This document shows, piece by piece, positions 32,550-43,683 of a stretch of DNA of 64,000 bases. Where the stretch lies: positions 56,532,429-56,596,428 of the forward strand of contig OX485804.1 in NCBI GenBank assembly GCA_950295325.1, read 5' to 3'. The first letter of the stretch is position 1; every line of letters starts with the position of its first letter. Position numbers and translations under genes: made by a program. The notes under the pieces were generated by a model. It did no database searches, was not told the origin of the DNA, and saw only the letters and a list, made by a program, of their open reading frames with translations. The stretch is from Polytrichum commune (taxonomy: Eukaryota; Streptophyta; Polytrichopsida; Polytrichales; Polytrichaceae).

Positions 32550-33318
32550 TAGTCCAACCTCCTTAATACGACACTCGTTTATACGACACCCTCAATATTA
32601 CGACACATTTTTACGAGACGAAACTTTTTAGTTCCAAACTCCCTCTTTTATACGACTACAACACTTGATGATGCAACATATAGAATATGTGTTTTGTCAT
32701 ATTAAAGAGGTAGTTAATGCTACAATTCCTTTCATCTACAATGTACATCTAAAATACATCCATTTTCACTTGGGAACCACTTGGGAACTTCACTTATTAA
32801 TGGGAACTTAATGATAATTAGGGTTACTAGTGTAGGATGGACATGGTTAGGGTGAGAGTGGCCTCATGCCTAGTATGTTGCCTTGTACACGGGTGATATA
32901 ATATCACCAGTATCTTGATGCTAAACGTCATGCATCATTGTAGACTAGTTTCTTATTAGAGAACTCTTTATATTTTGGTGTTCATGAAATTATTAGTTTC
33001 CAAAAGTTAGATGGGAATTTAGATATGATGACAGTTGCTAACTTGGGTAGGCAACACCAAAGATCTTTGGACTCTTATTTTAAGAGTTCTTGAGAATATT
33101 TGTAATTGTTTGGAGGTATAAGTTATTATTTCATACCATCTATATTGCTTAAACTCATTGTATATATTTAAAAGCTCATATTACTTATGTTTTCATATTC
33201 CCTCAATAATATGACAACTTTACGTCATTTTTCATATTAATGAGAAGATGACAACTCGATAATACGACTTTTTTTGGATTACCCAAAAATGTCATACTAA
33301 AGAGGGAGAAAAGTAGTG
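32550..33318. mobile_element. Pogo/Lemi1-like non-autonomous element
   Basis: Left end near AGTCCAACCTCCTTAATACG followed by ACACTCG and ATACGACACC. The right end on the minus strand is CACTACTTTTCTCCCTCTTT then AGTATGACATTTTTGG and AATCCAAAAAAAGTCG. The AACCTC-(T)TWATACGAC style of end resembles pogo-type plant elements. A TA lies before the left end. Boundaries are approximate and no transposase is present. Confidence 0.5.
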
Positions 33319-33375
33319 CAAAGATTTCTCTCGGGCCATCACACCCGCTTACCTTCATAACTGCGTGCAATAAAA

Positions 33376-33698
33376 GTTTGATACCCTATAATATATGCCA
33401 TATGTAATTTAATTTTTTTTCTACATATGCAGAACCATTGATAATATCTTTTGTATATATTTTTTGAAAATTTTAGGCATCTTAAATTTTGTAGTACTTT
33501 TTTCAAGTCAGTTTTGTGTCAATATTTTATTTTTATTTTAAAAAAATCATCAAATTTGGTTTTTTTTACTATGTAATAGATACTATGTATATCTACTCAT
33601 GAAAAACAATTGATAAAATTTTGACCCATCTTGGTGATGTTATATGTAAAAAATAGATTTGTTTTATCGCACGTGGTGTTCAACTTGACAATGGAATG
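33376..33698. mobile_element. MITE copy 1 (CACTYCATTGTCAAGTTGA family), left end degraded
   Basis: Matches 45747-46098 over about 320 bp (CTACATATRCANAACCATTG, ATAGTATCTTTTGTATA, GATAAAATTTTGACCCATYT, GCACGTGGYGTTCAACTTGA). Only the right inverted end is clear here. Confidence 0.75.
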
Positions 33699-33744
33699 CA
33701 CCCCCCGAGAGATTTCTCTAAGGAAGAAATATTTTATTGAAGTT

Positions 33745-33818
33745 GGAGTTCTCCGGAGGCCAAGTTTGTTGTCCGAGGCTTTGAGGTTGCCCAAGAAACT
33801 TGACCTCCGGAGAACTCC
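33745..33818. repeat. 23-bp inverted repeat with 28-nt loop
   Basis: Arms at 33745-33767 and 33796-33818 (core AGTTCTCCGGAGG / CCTCCGGAGAACT) differ at one position. It lies inside the inner TIR element beside MITE copy 1. Confidence 0.85.
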
Positions 33819-34036
33819 CCTTGGAGAAAGTGTCGCCATGTTGCCAACCATGTCATTATTTCATCCATGTACAAAGTTCTCCACCAAAGGACTCTTGGCT
33901 GTAGTGTAAACCACCACTGGACAAGAGTGTCACTCTTGGCCAATCACATTTTAGAATTCCCCTAGAATTCTTGACCGGAGGACTTCTCCACTATAGTGTA
34001 AAGCGGCCCTCAGTCTCGTGTGTGAAGTGGCCCTAA

Positions 34037-37000
34037 ACCCTTAATGCACTTGAGCAATTTGGGGTGAATATCGGTGAAAATGGATCGGTAAACTTGGGTT
34101 TAGAATTTTTTTTTGAAGGTGATTTATGCATGTTTAGTGGCATTTACTTGTACGGATGTGAGCTATTTGCAGTCTATCAAATTCGTAATGTTTTGAGGTC
34201 GTCTACATGTCATAATTGTGAATACTATAGTAATATTCTAGGAAGTAGTATGATATATGCATTATTGACAACTTATTTTATGAGTGAAAAGATGAAGACT
34301 TCTCTATTGTACTAATGAATTTTACAATAAGTTATGGATTTTTTTAATCTCAATACAAATTCACTACAAACACAAAATAAATAATACGCTTTAATGTGCA
34401 TAATGCACTACGAAATAAACCTAGCATGCCTAGGATATTGAGAAACAAATCAAAATATTTGGCCCTTGCCCGCACTTCAGTCTTTAGATTAATTGGCAAC
34501 ATCATGATTCATGATTGATGGAGATCATGCATTGGAAACAACAATTTTGTAAGATATTGAACCTAGTCAAATCCAATGTTCATAATGTCCAATATTTGGC
34601 CCTTGCCCACAATTAAGTGGACCTAAGGTCATAATTCAAGCCAACCTACTCAAATTGTAACCAATATTCCTTGTACGACATTCTATCATATAATAAAAGG
34701 TTGCGTTCTATGTTCTTGGTAGCCTATTCAACCCAAACCAGGCATGGATAAATGAGTTGGTTAAGCCATGCCTTATTTGTTAGAACTTGGCCATTTAAGT
34801 GTTTTAGCAAATTGGTTGCCAACAATTGGCATTTTGAGAAAGATGTTTGAATATGTGTCTTCAAAGGTAAAGTCGATCCCTACCCTCTCATGCACTACAT
34901 GTACCTAGCCAAATTTGTTCAAAATCAAGTGAACTGACTGCATTGTTTTCATATCATTTAAATCTATGAAGTCCCTCAAAGAGCTCAAAAAGGGACCAAA
35001 TTATGGATTTCATCCTACTTTGAGGAATTTAATTATTTGGTGTATACATGACAAGTTGCTTCAAATTCTAAGGATAAAAATTTTGAGGCTCAAATTTGAA
35101 GTATTTCAACCTTGCAGCTTGCCTTGAAAGTGTGATTGACTTTTGAATATAGAGTTGTTATTGCACATAAATACTCAAAGGGTTCAGCACCCAACTCTTC
35201 GCACACAGGGTTTGCCACCTAAGGTTTGACTCATATCATTCAAATAAAAATTTATGTTATAAATTTAGAAGTCACCACACATAGGGTTCATGGCCATCGA
35301 TTTGGCTCATAGGCTTTCAACTCATAGTTATTATTCTGGAGTCAACATTCTATAACTTGGCCCAATCAACACTTCGCTAATTCTCTCACATTTCAACCAA
35401 AGATTTGGCAATTCTCCAAATGATTAAACCATCTATAAGCGCATTTAATCTTTTGGTGAAAACATTGCAATGTACCTCTGAATTCATATTTGAGTGGAAT
35501 TCAACTCTTCAAATTAAGCTTCCAATTTTGGGAGTGACTTTTACTTCTTGTAATCTCTACTTCTTACCTCAAAGTCAAAAATGATGGGTTGCAACATGGA
35601 ATGAACTTGCCAGAACAACAATTGAAATTCATAACAAAAATTGATGAATGTGTGAATAAAAAAATTCTTTTGTCTCAATATAAAATATTTTCATGTTTAG
35701 AGATACGGAAGTTGACAATTTTATAATTGATACATCTATTATTATCAAGGCATTGAAAAAAATTGTACATTCAATTTACTTTAAATTTGCATTAAATTTT
35801 TTATGATGAAATTTTGGAATATTTTATTTTCATTTATTTTATTTTTTGATTCATTGATATTCTTCTAACATTTATCATCACATTTTGTCCAAAGCTGGAA
35901 TTACAATTGAATCACGTATATGATAAAGTAATGTTATTGGTTGATATAATGTTAATTTTAATCATCGTGTGAAATAAAGAACCTCATGGATCAAATTCTT
36001 CAAAACATGCATACTACGTGTACTTTTAATGCTTGATAAGTACAGATTACAAAGATTGTCATTGTAGATGGTTTGGTAATACAAATATAACTACTTGAAA
36101 AAGAAAAAAAATCAATATCATTTGCTAGCTGCAAATTAAATTTCATGTTGTATAAATTGAAGAATAGTTTGATTGAATGTAATGTCTATACACATCATTC
36201 ACATTTGGTAAATATTTACCATGTCTTATATAGATGAATATACAAATGAAATTTATAAAGCTTTGTTAAGGTAAATTGTTATCAATTTTTTCATTTGATA
36301 CATGGACCACTTATGATTATGCATCGTTTGAATATGCCAAATATTGATCGACAATCACAACCCACAATCATCAATATGAGTGCATGAATTTTGATTTGTT
36401 TATTGAATTTTTACATATATATATATATATACTATAATATGATAATGTTTGAGAATATTATTGTGAATTAATTTCTAATGGATAAATACAATACTGATAA
36501 TATGGGGTTTGATAACGATCATAATCATGTTGTACATTTGTATACGTACACATAAGATGACTGAATTATGAGTGACATTGGTATTTTTAGTAATATATAT
36601 TGTCAAGTCATTCATAAATTTAAGAGCTCTGATTATGAAGTCACGGATGTCATGTATGGAGACGAGTAGAATCTATTCTAAATACGTGAATATTAAAGAA
36701 TACTAATATAGTATAAAAAATTGCATAATTGTTGGAATGAATAGATTTATTCTAAAACTAAACATGTTGACAAACACTTGTTTAATTGTTTTAATATTGT
36801 GCAATTTCTCTCCAAGTTCACTTGACCATTTACGTAAAATTATAAAAATAAATTTCTCAAGTCACTTGTTCAATTATGGTAGTTCAAATAAGAAGGGTGA
36901 GATTCAAAGAACGAAATCAAACTTTAAAAATTGAATGATGACAACTCCAAAATTAGATTTTCTCAAGATGATGAGTTGCTCAAGCAGTTGTCATAAACTG

Positions 37001-37203
37001 TCAGTTACATTACATGTAATAAATTATAAATAAATAAATAAACATTGTAATTAAATGCTTTATGATGCAATCACCAACTCCTACCCCGTCAGTCGTTGTA
37101 TACACTCTTTTATAATTAGCGAAGATAATGTTTTATACCGTTTCTTTCACATCCTTAGATTGTGTTGCAATAATATGCGAGATTTTTTCTACTATAGGAA
37201 TAG
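34037..37203. other. Gene-free AT-rich DNA
   Basis: No coding frame above background, no bounded element. There is an (AT)n run at about 36414-36430. Phrases such as GGCCCTTGCCC recur at 34461 and 34599, suggesting old duplication. CpG is scarce, as expected for long-methylated DNA. Confidence 0.5.
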
Positions 37204-37830
37204 TCAATAAATACATAGATAGGTTTTTGGATTGGGTTCCGATTAACAAAACCACACAAGGATGGCCGAATGGGTGTCAGATTGAACTCTAGAGGTCATA
37301 ATTAGGTTTAATTGATAGGTCATAATGACTTTAGAATGAATTTAGTGTGCCAAACCTAGGTGTGAGACCTTAATTGATATGAATTTTATGAAATAAAATG
37401 ATCAAGGCGAGGATTAGGATCACTCGGTGCAGTTCATGCAATTGCTCGGTTTCTCCCTCGCAACCATAGTCTTGTAGTAACGACTCGCTATACCAGGGTT
37501 TTTAAAATGCAGGGAGTCACGGCTCATCAATAATCTTTTTAGTATCAAGTAACCACATTTAATCAGGGCCAAGGGTCCCCCGATTAGATCCATAACCACT
37601 CCTTAGTTGATGATGTAATGGATCAAGAATTACTGTAGAACAACCCCGTAGGTTAAAGGCATTCTTTAATCTTATCTTTGATTTTAATGTAGCAATAGGG
37701 CCATTGTCCTTACCGAAACCGAATGAAGTACCTTTTTCTGCACCGAATGAAGTAATTAGGGTAAGAAATAAGGCAATGGGGTATGTGAGGATGTGGCTAG
37801 GGATAGGTCAAGTGGCAATAGTCAAGACAC
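37204..37830 (+). repeat. Dispersed repeat R, copy 1
   Basis: Shares GGTTCCGATTAACAAAACCA with 51640 and long stretches with the minus strand of 52500-53110 (for example ATTGATNNGTYATAATGACTT, GCARTYNCTCCCT, ATCAATAATCTTTTT, AGNACAA). It may be part of an LTR element, but no terminal structure was confirmed. Confidence 0.65.
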
Positions 37831-40250
37831 GTTGTGGAATGGACTAATTTGAGGTACATGTTCTCGTTAATAGCCCTTGATTTCCTTTCTTTTATATATG
37901 TCTTGCACACTTACCACAATCCGTATGGGACAAACCCACTCTTCAAGACTCCATCCTCTTGTGAATAGCCACTCCTCTTCAGAAGACCATGACCAATTGA
38001 TAGTATTTGGTTGACAACTCTGTCTGAATATGACTTGCTCTAACTTATGATTTCTCCAAGGCAATTAAAAATCGGCTCATTGAGGGTCAAACTCATTTTA
38101 GCACCGCATGCGTTGCTTAAATGAGTTTGACCCTCAATTCCTTGATATAGAATGTTATTGGTTCAAACCTCCACACGACCTCCGACGCATGCACCTCAAG
38201 CTTGCCAAACATGGAAGGTTTTGTAAGAAACTCCCTACCAAACTCCTTTGAATTAAAGGATAACTCTAATGGCTTGGCTCAAACCATTGTGTAGAAAAAA
38301 TACTAATTTTTAGGTGGCGAAGACTTCATACCGCTATATTACTTTAGACAATTACACTGGAAATATCTCAAATCTTTTTCAAGTAAATCATGTAAGATCA
38401 TGGCGTGTACACTTGCACATTGACATTTGTCATTCCCACCAATGATCATAGAGACTTTTGGGCATAATCGGTTGAGATCCTCGTGTTTATGAGTCCAACC
38501 AATTATATGTTGACATCCTTCAATTTATCCTTATTAAATTGGTGTATATTCTATAAATTCCTCAAAAATGATCGGTAATTTCCACACAATCTTGAACTTC
38601 AACCAATTCATATGTAACTAACTATTGGTTCACCCTAATCACAAATTTCCATAGTTAATGCCATGACCAATATTATCAAGAAAAATCACTCGAAAGGTAT
38701 TTCTTAGATGGTGAACTTCAATTTGATGAAAGAGACCCCAACTCCATCACTTTTGACTAAAAGCCAACAAGACTAAAGAAATGAACTGCAATCCTTTATT
38801 AATTCTCACCCGATACTCAATTTGGAATTTTGACATACAATAGTCTCACATTCAAGTAAAGCAAACTCGTAATACTTAGATCCCGACAACATTGGGTTTC
38901 ACACCTGAAGATAAAGTGCACTCAAATTCCCTTGCTTCCACACAATGATTCTCACAAAACATTCAGATAATGACATTCACAATTTCACAAGTCCATTGAT
39001 TACAATCAAATACATGTATATTAATAACGGAAATCATCACACGCAAAACATGGCTTCCCAACCGAATACTGACATCACATTACAACACGATCATTTAGAC
39101 AGATTTACCACCAAACCTCTCACTTCTCGAGAGGAAATAACGTTCACTTCAAAAATCAGACAAACCCCCGGAGCTTTTTACAACTGTCCTTTACTATTGC
39201 CTCATGAATCCCATAGAGGTGACCATAGAAGAATTCTCCACCCCAAGAGGTACATCTGTCCATAGCCCAATTCAACAATTGCTCTTGATTTCCCACATGT
39301 CTTTTATAGCTTATTGACCTCTTCCAATCCCAACCAATAATCAAAACATGGACTACAAACATGACCCCCTCCTTTATTGGTTGGCATCTCTGCCAACCTC
39401 CACTCACTTGGTTGATCTTGCCGCATCGTTGTCATCATCTTTTTGGGTTTTTTGACCTTCTGGGCTTCCTCGTACTACGCGCCGTTTGGCCTCTTTTGAC
39501 TCCCACTTGATAATCACCTTTTGCAAATCTTCATCCTAAGCCACCACATGTGGATTTTTTTTCATTGCCATTTCATAAATCGTTCAAAGGGGCCAACTCG
39601 AGTGAAAGAGAACTCATTGATAAGATTTGTATGGGCTCCCTAGATGGAGTGGGTAATCACCATTGTTTCAACCAGCCGGATCCAATGAGACGGCCGATAT
39701 TGCAGCTTCAACAACATCAAGAACTCTTGTTGTGATTCATTGTGACGATTGACATCAATCACAAAGTTCCACCTCGAACACCAATCAACTAACACCACAC
39801 AAAAGATAGTTGCTTTGAAACATAATGGATCCTTGTGAATGCAGTGGCTCCTAAAAATTTGTTGATATGCATTATGACATTGAATAGGGGTGACATTGAC
39901 AATAAATCCAAGAGGTCTTGAGATCTATGGCCAATTATACTCCACAAAGGCTATGGTTGCATTCGGGGCCCATTCATGTCTCCTTTCGCACGGACAAAAT
40001 GAGGATGAACCTAGACTGTAGAAGGTGGCTCAAAAGACCATGGTCCACACATTTGTTTATACACCATATCCACATCTATGGGTTCAATTTTGGGTGGACC
40101 ATAGTCTTCTAAAATCCAAGCAAGGGTAGGCCATGTGGGTATAGGTTGTTCATGTTCGTCGTCAAAAAACTCATGGTACTGGCCTAAATAACGTTGATTG
40201 GCCACTGATCCTCCCACCAGAAGGGAAGTGGTACTTTGGTGTTGTAGACT
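37831..40250 (-). other. Decayed DNA with retroelement-like minus-strand fragments
   Basis: Open stretches on the minus strand at 40011-40217 (an acidic, Trp/Pro-rich frame) and around 39430-39970 (one part reads like a retroelement internal protein) lie next to a partial LTR in the same orientation (40300-40734). This suggests the internal region of a broken LTR element. The evidence is weak and no conserved motif was confirmed. Confidence 0.3.
38080..38137. repeat. 24-bp near-perfect inverted repeat, 10-nt loop
   Basis: Arms 38080-38103 and 38114-38137 (core GAGGGTCAAACTCATTTTA / TAAATGAGTTTGACCCTC) differ at one position; loop CCGCATGCGT. GAGGGTCAA also occurs at 51108. Confidence 0.9.
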
Positions 40251-40299
40251 ATAGCTTTGGGGGGCACCAAAAATTAAAAGTTCTCAGACTGAGGTCTGA

Positions 40300-40734
40300 T
40301 TTTAAGCTTAAATTATTTAGTAGTTAGGAGTCAATAGTGATTGGATTTAGTGAATTAGTGGAATTTAGTGAGTTAGGCCTAAGTGATTCAATGAGGATGG
40401 ATGGTTACGTATGGCGGCCAATTGTGTAATCTGGTGCCGCCTAATGCTATCAAGATGTAGTTTAGGTTAGTTAGGTAGTTCATAATTTGGGTTGGAGAAT
40501 TGGATAGGGGATGTTGGTGTTTATTATGTGACTTGTTCGGGAATGCACACCCAGGGGAAGAGTATTTCTAAATATTGTGGCCTCATGTGCTTTGAATAAA
40601 GTTGTGTGTTCAGTGCTCATGTTGTGGAAGTGTTGGGAGCTAAACTCCAAGGCTAAGGAAGTCAAACAAGTACATGTGAGCCATGAGCTTTCACCCGGAC
40701 TACGACGCATAAGGGTGGGGGTTTATGTCTAACA
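40300..40734 (-). mobile_element. Partial LTR (family S), fossil
   Basis: On the minus strand it starts TGTTAGACATAAACCCCCAC and continues with TTATGCGTCGTAGTCCGGGT, as in the three solo LTRs at 43684, 55976 and 60300. It also shares ACACAACTTTATTCA and GGCCACAATATTTAGAAATA with the copy at 60300. The far end was not found, so it is broken or truncated. Confidence 0.65.
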
Positions 40735-40739
40735 TCTAA

Positions 40740-42469
40740 CGAGCTCATAGTTTTTTCCTTCCTCTGTTTATATTTAATTTTTTTAAACTTCCTCTTGTTG
40801 TTTGTGAAGATCCTATTTCTTTCTTTAAAATCTATCACTTGGCATGATCTAATTATCTCCCTGACATCTTTTGTGGAAGTAGAATGTTTAATTCCGAACT
40901 ACATAAGCTACCACAAGCTTCTTAAGACCAATTTTCTAGTGTTTATCCATTTGTTCCACTCTATAAGACATCTAAGATAATTTGTCACAAGAAAAAGAAA
41001 CTCAATAAGCCTATGGTTTGTCTCACTAGTGTTTCTCTTTATGACCTCGCTTTTACATGTGGTTTGGTAATATATATATATAATTGTTTTTTCTTAGCCC
41101 AACTCATGGCCTTTTCTCCATAGTTGATAATTTGTTCTCAGACAAATAATAAATTGTATTGGATACTATCTTGATGTAGCAACAAAATTTGTGATAACAA
41201 GATCATATTCTTTTGAGTTTGACCACATTGATCTAATGTTTTCTCTGCTAAAAAATTGATGTAGTTCCAGTTCATTTTTTAATTCTCATTTGGTATTTTT
41301 TCTAGTTTTTTTTATTTTCTCTCAATATTCTAAATCTTGTTGCCTCTCTAAAATACATGTAGGTCTCTCTTATTTGAAGAGGAAGGAGATTTAGTGATGG
41401 GGATGAATTTTTGTGGCTTCAGGTGACCATCTATAAGAAGAATCCACTCTCTTTTTAGACTCCCAATTTTTCAAAGATTCAAAACTATCTGTAGTAGTTC
41501 ATGCTATGACCTATGTCACTTGGCAATTTTTTTTTCTCTCATTTTATTCTCAATATCTTATTCTTTCATATGACAAGTCTTTAGTCCAATCCTACTCAGA
41601 GTTTTGAAGATATTTGACATAACTCAGCTCTTTATATACATTCACAATTTCTTTATATCCCAACAACCAATTGGTGATTGGAACCACCATGAGACTAGTT
41701 GTGACTATGTCCTAGTCCATTGCATTCTACTGATTCTTTTTTCTCCAACTACAATTTCTTGTGGAGTTCTCTAATTTACTCACAATTCTTACTCTGCTTC
41801 TTTTTTTCTCTCTAGCACTTTCACTCTCCAACTCTATCACTCTTATTTAGGTGTCCTTTGTTTTTATCTCCCTGATAGCTCTTTCATAAGATAGGTTAGT
41901 TGGAAATAAAACAAGACAAGTCACATGCAATTGATTTTCTCATTGCTTATAATTTCTACATTTTTCTGACATTCAAGCAATTGCACTCTACATTTCTCAA
42001 TAGATCTACCATGGGTCTGGCCATTGTCTCTTTGAATCACAACACCAAAGCAAATACTTTAGATTTATTTATGGTTTCTTTAGCTGAGATATTAACCTAA
42101 CAAGATCAATTCTCCTTAATTTAACACAATCATTGTTGCTTACTTGCCAGGAAGAGTAAATGCCATTTTGAATACCTGAAGGAAGATACTTCTACAATCA
42201 CAGATCAACTCAGCAATCAATGTGTTTTTGTGGATTCTCCTTTGGCAGCACAAGCTTCACCAACCTTGTTGGTATGACCCAACAAAACCCATCCAATAAA
42301 TTAAACATTTCAAAAAACATGTCACAACGGTGGCAATGATGACCAATGAAAAAATGGAGTACAACATTATCGTCACCAATCACTACCCAAATTGGGCAAA
42401 TGGATCAAACTCACAAACAAACATTCAATTTCTTGAATACGGGGAATCACATAAATATTGAATTACAAA
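40740..42469. other. Gene-free pyrimidine-rich AT-rich DNA
   Basis: The + strand is rich in T and TC runs with no convincing frame. A short (TA)n run lies at 41072-41082. Confidence 0.5.
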
Positions 42470-42770
42470 CACTACAAGGAAAACACAAAGAAATGACTAG
42501 GGACATATGACCGGATATGACTAACAATTGCAAAGAAGTCATATTGAACCAAAGTACGGACTACAACTAACTTTAGTCATTATATGACTAAAGTTTTAGT
42601 GAGATCGGACAAAGACTTGCCGGGAACCCTACAGAGAATGTGTTGGGAACATGTTCTCCCAATAGTTTATATTTTTATTGTAGTCATAACGGTCTATATG
42701 ACTAAGATTGATACTCAGTTGACTATAGTTTCCAGACCCCAATAGCAAGTGGTTGTTGCGATGCATTTGG
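42470..42770 (+). mobile_element. Left end of a CACTA element with subterminal repeats
   Basis: CACTACAAGGAAAACACAAA at 42470 is the classic plant CACTA terminus. Within 270 bp there are about six TATGACTA/TAGTCATA motifs in both orientations, typical of subterminal transposase sites. A matching right end was not found. The Tnp2-like relic at 46206-46960 may belong to it, which would place solo LTR A inside it. Confidence 0.6.
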
Positions 42771-43038
42771 ATTTCTTTTGTGCTTGTCCTACAGGGTGTC
42801 CCCAATGTTATGTGGTTTCATGAATTGTTTGTTGGCAATGACATTTTTGTTGCTTTTATGTGCATTTGTCGTAGTATAACCATATTTTAACTCGTTTGCA
42901 ATGCTCATGAGTTTTATTAATTCTACACAACATCATAGTTTATTTATTGTTTGTAAAAAATGCACATACATAGTCTATATAGTACATGTAGAACAAGACA
43001 TGCACGTAGCAACTGTCTTTGCCGTGCAACCTTCGTTC

Positions 43039-43431
43039 TTAGTATTCGGCAACAATGTCTTTGCAATGTGGATCTTCCTCCATGACTTCCAACACTTTGT
43101 TGTCATCTTCTGCAATTAAAACCCTACATCCTGCCAACACATGGATGCCATGTGTGTTGTGAGTGTCAGTGCATATATCCCTAAGGCCGTGGTGTTCTAC
43201 GTCGCTGCCTATTTGCAATGCTTGCAAATTTGGTCCTCCATCCACCTTTGATAAGACTCTGCAACTTTGTGGCCCTCTCTGCAAAACAATTTTCCTCCCA
43301 TCATTCTTCCCATCATCCACAAAAAAACTTGTTGCACATGAAAGGGAAATGCAAATGAGTCCCGCTGAATAAGGAATCAATTGATCAAATTTGAAGAGTG
43401 TGAATTCGAATTCATATTCATCGCATTTCAT
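43039..43431 (-). pseudogene. Unidentified ORF, possible response-regulator fragment
   Basis: 130 codons on the minus strand. The segment LAGCRVLIAEDDNKVLEVME resembles the first strand and acidic pocket of receiver domains (usually LxGxRVLIAEDN). The remaining sequence lacks the phospho-acceptor strand and the conserved Lys, so this is at most a fragment. There is no neighbouring exon with similar content. The resemblance may be chance. Confidence 0.25.
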
Positions 43432-43683
43432 TGTGGCGCGGGCTGCACTCCTATTTGCTTGTGCTCATGTGCAATACAACACAATAACCTCAAATTTTTC
43501 ATAGTCCATGCTTATTATCTCCTCCACCTACTCAACATATTCCAAATTGGTCATCCTCATGTTCCTGTTGTTATTGCTAGAGCGACAAGACTGTAAAAAT
43601 GTGGCGGCAACACCATTGTCACAAGTAGAGAAATCCACTTCAGCTCTACGTATTTTTTTATGATTGCCATACACATACATCAA

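Larger units (their letters stand above)
32104..34009. mobile_element. Inner TIR element with TCA target duplication
   Basis: Left GGGCCGCTTTACACTACGGT and right on the minus strand GGGCCGCTTTACACTATAGT, similar inward through GGAGAAGT and GGTCAAGAATT. Identical TCA flanks at 32101-32103 and 34010-34012. Subterminal CTTGACCGG and TAGTGTAA motifs recur near both ends. It sits in the right end of the outer element and itself contains further insertions. Confidence 0.75.
31626..34033. mobile_element. Outer Tourist-like element containing nested insertions
   Basis: Left GGGCCACTTCACACACAAGC and right on the minus strand GGGCCACTTCACACACGAGA. Flanks TTA (31623-31625) and TAA (34034-34036) are close to a PIF/Harbinger target duplication. 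Its left subterminal part (AGAGCCGTGACCATGAAATT) also matches the right end of the MITE at 30755-31227, so they are one family. It is about 2.4 kb long because it holds another element. Confidence 0.7.

Noticed and set aside
43039-43431. Response-regulator or hybrid histidine kinase gene
   Set aside because: Only one short stretch (RVLIAEDD) resembles a receiver domain. The phospho-acceptor region and other exons are absent, so it is listed only as a low-confidence fragment.
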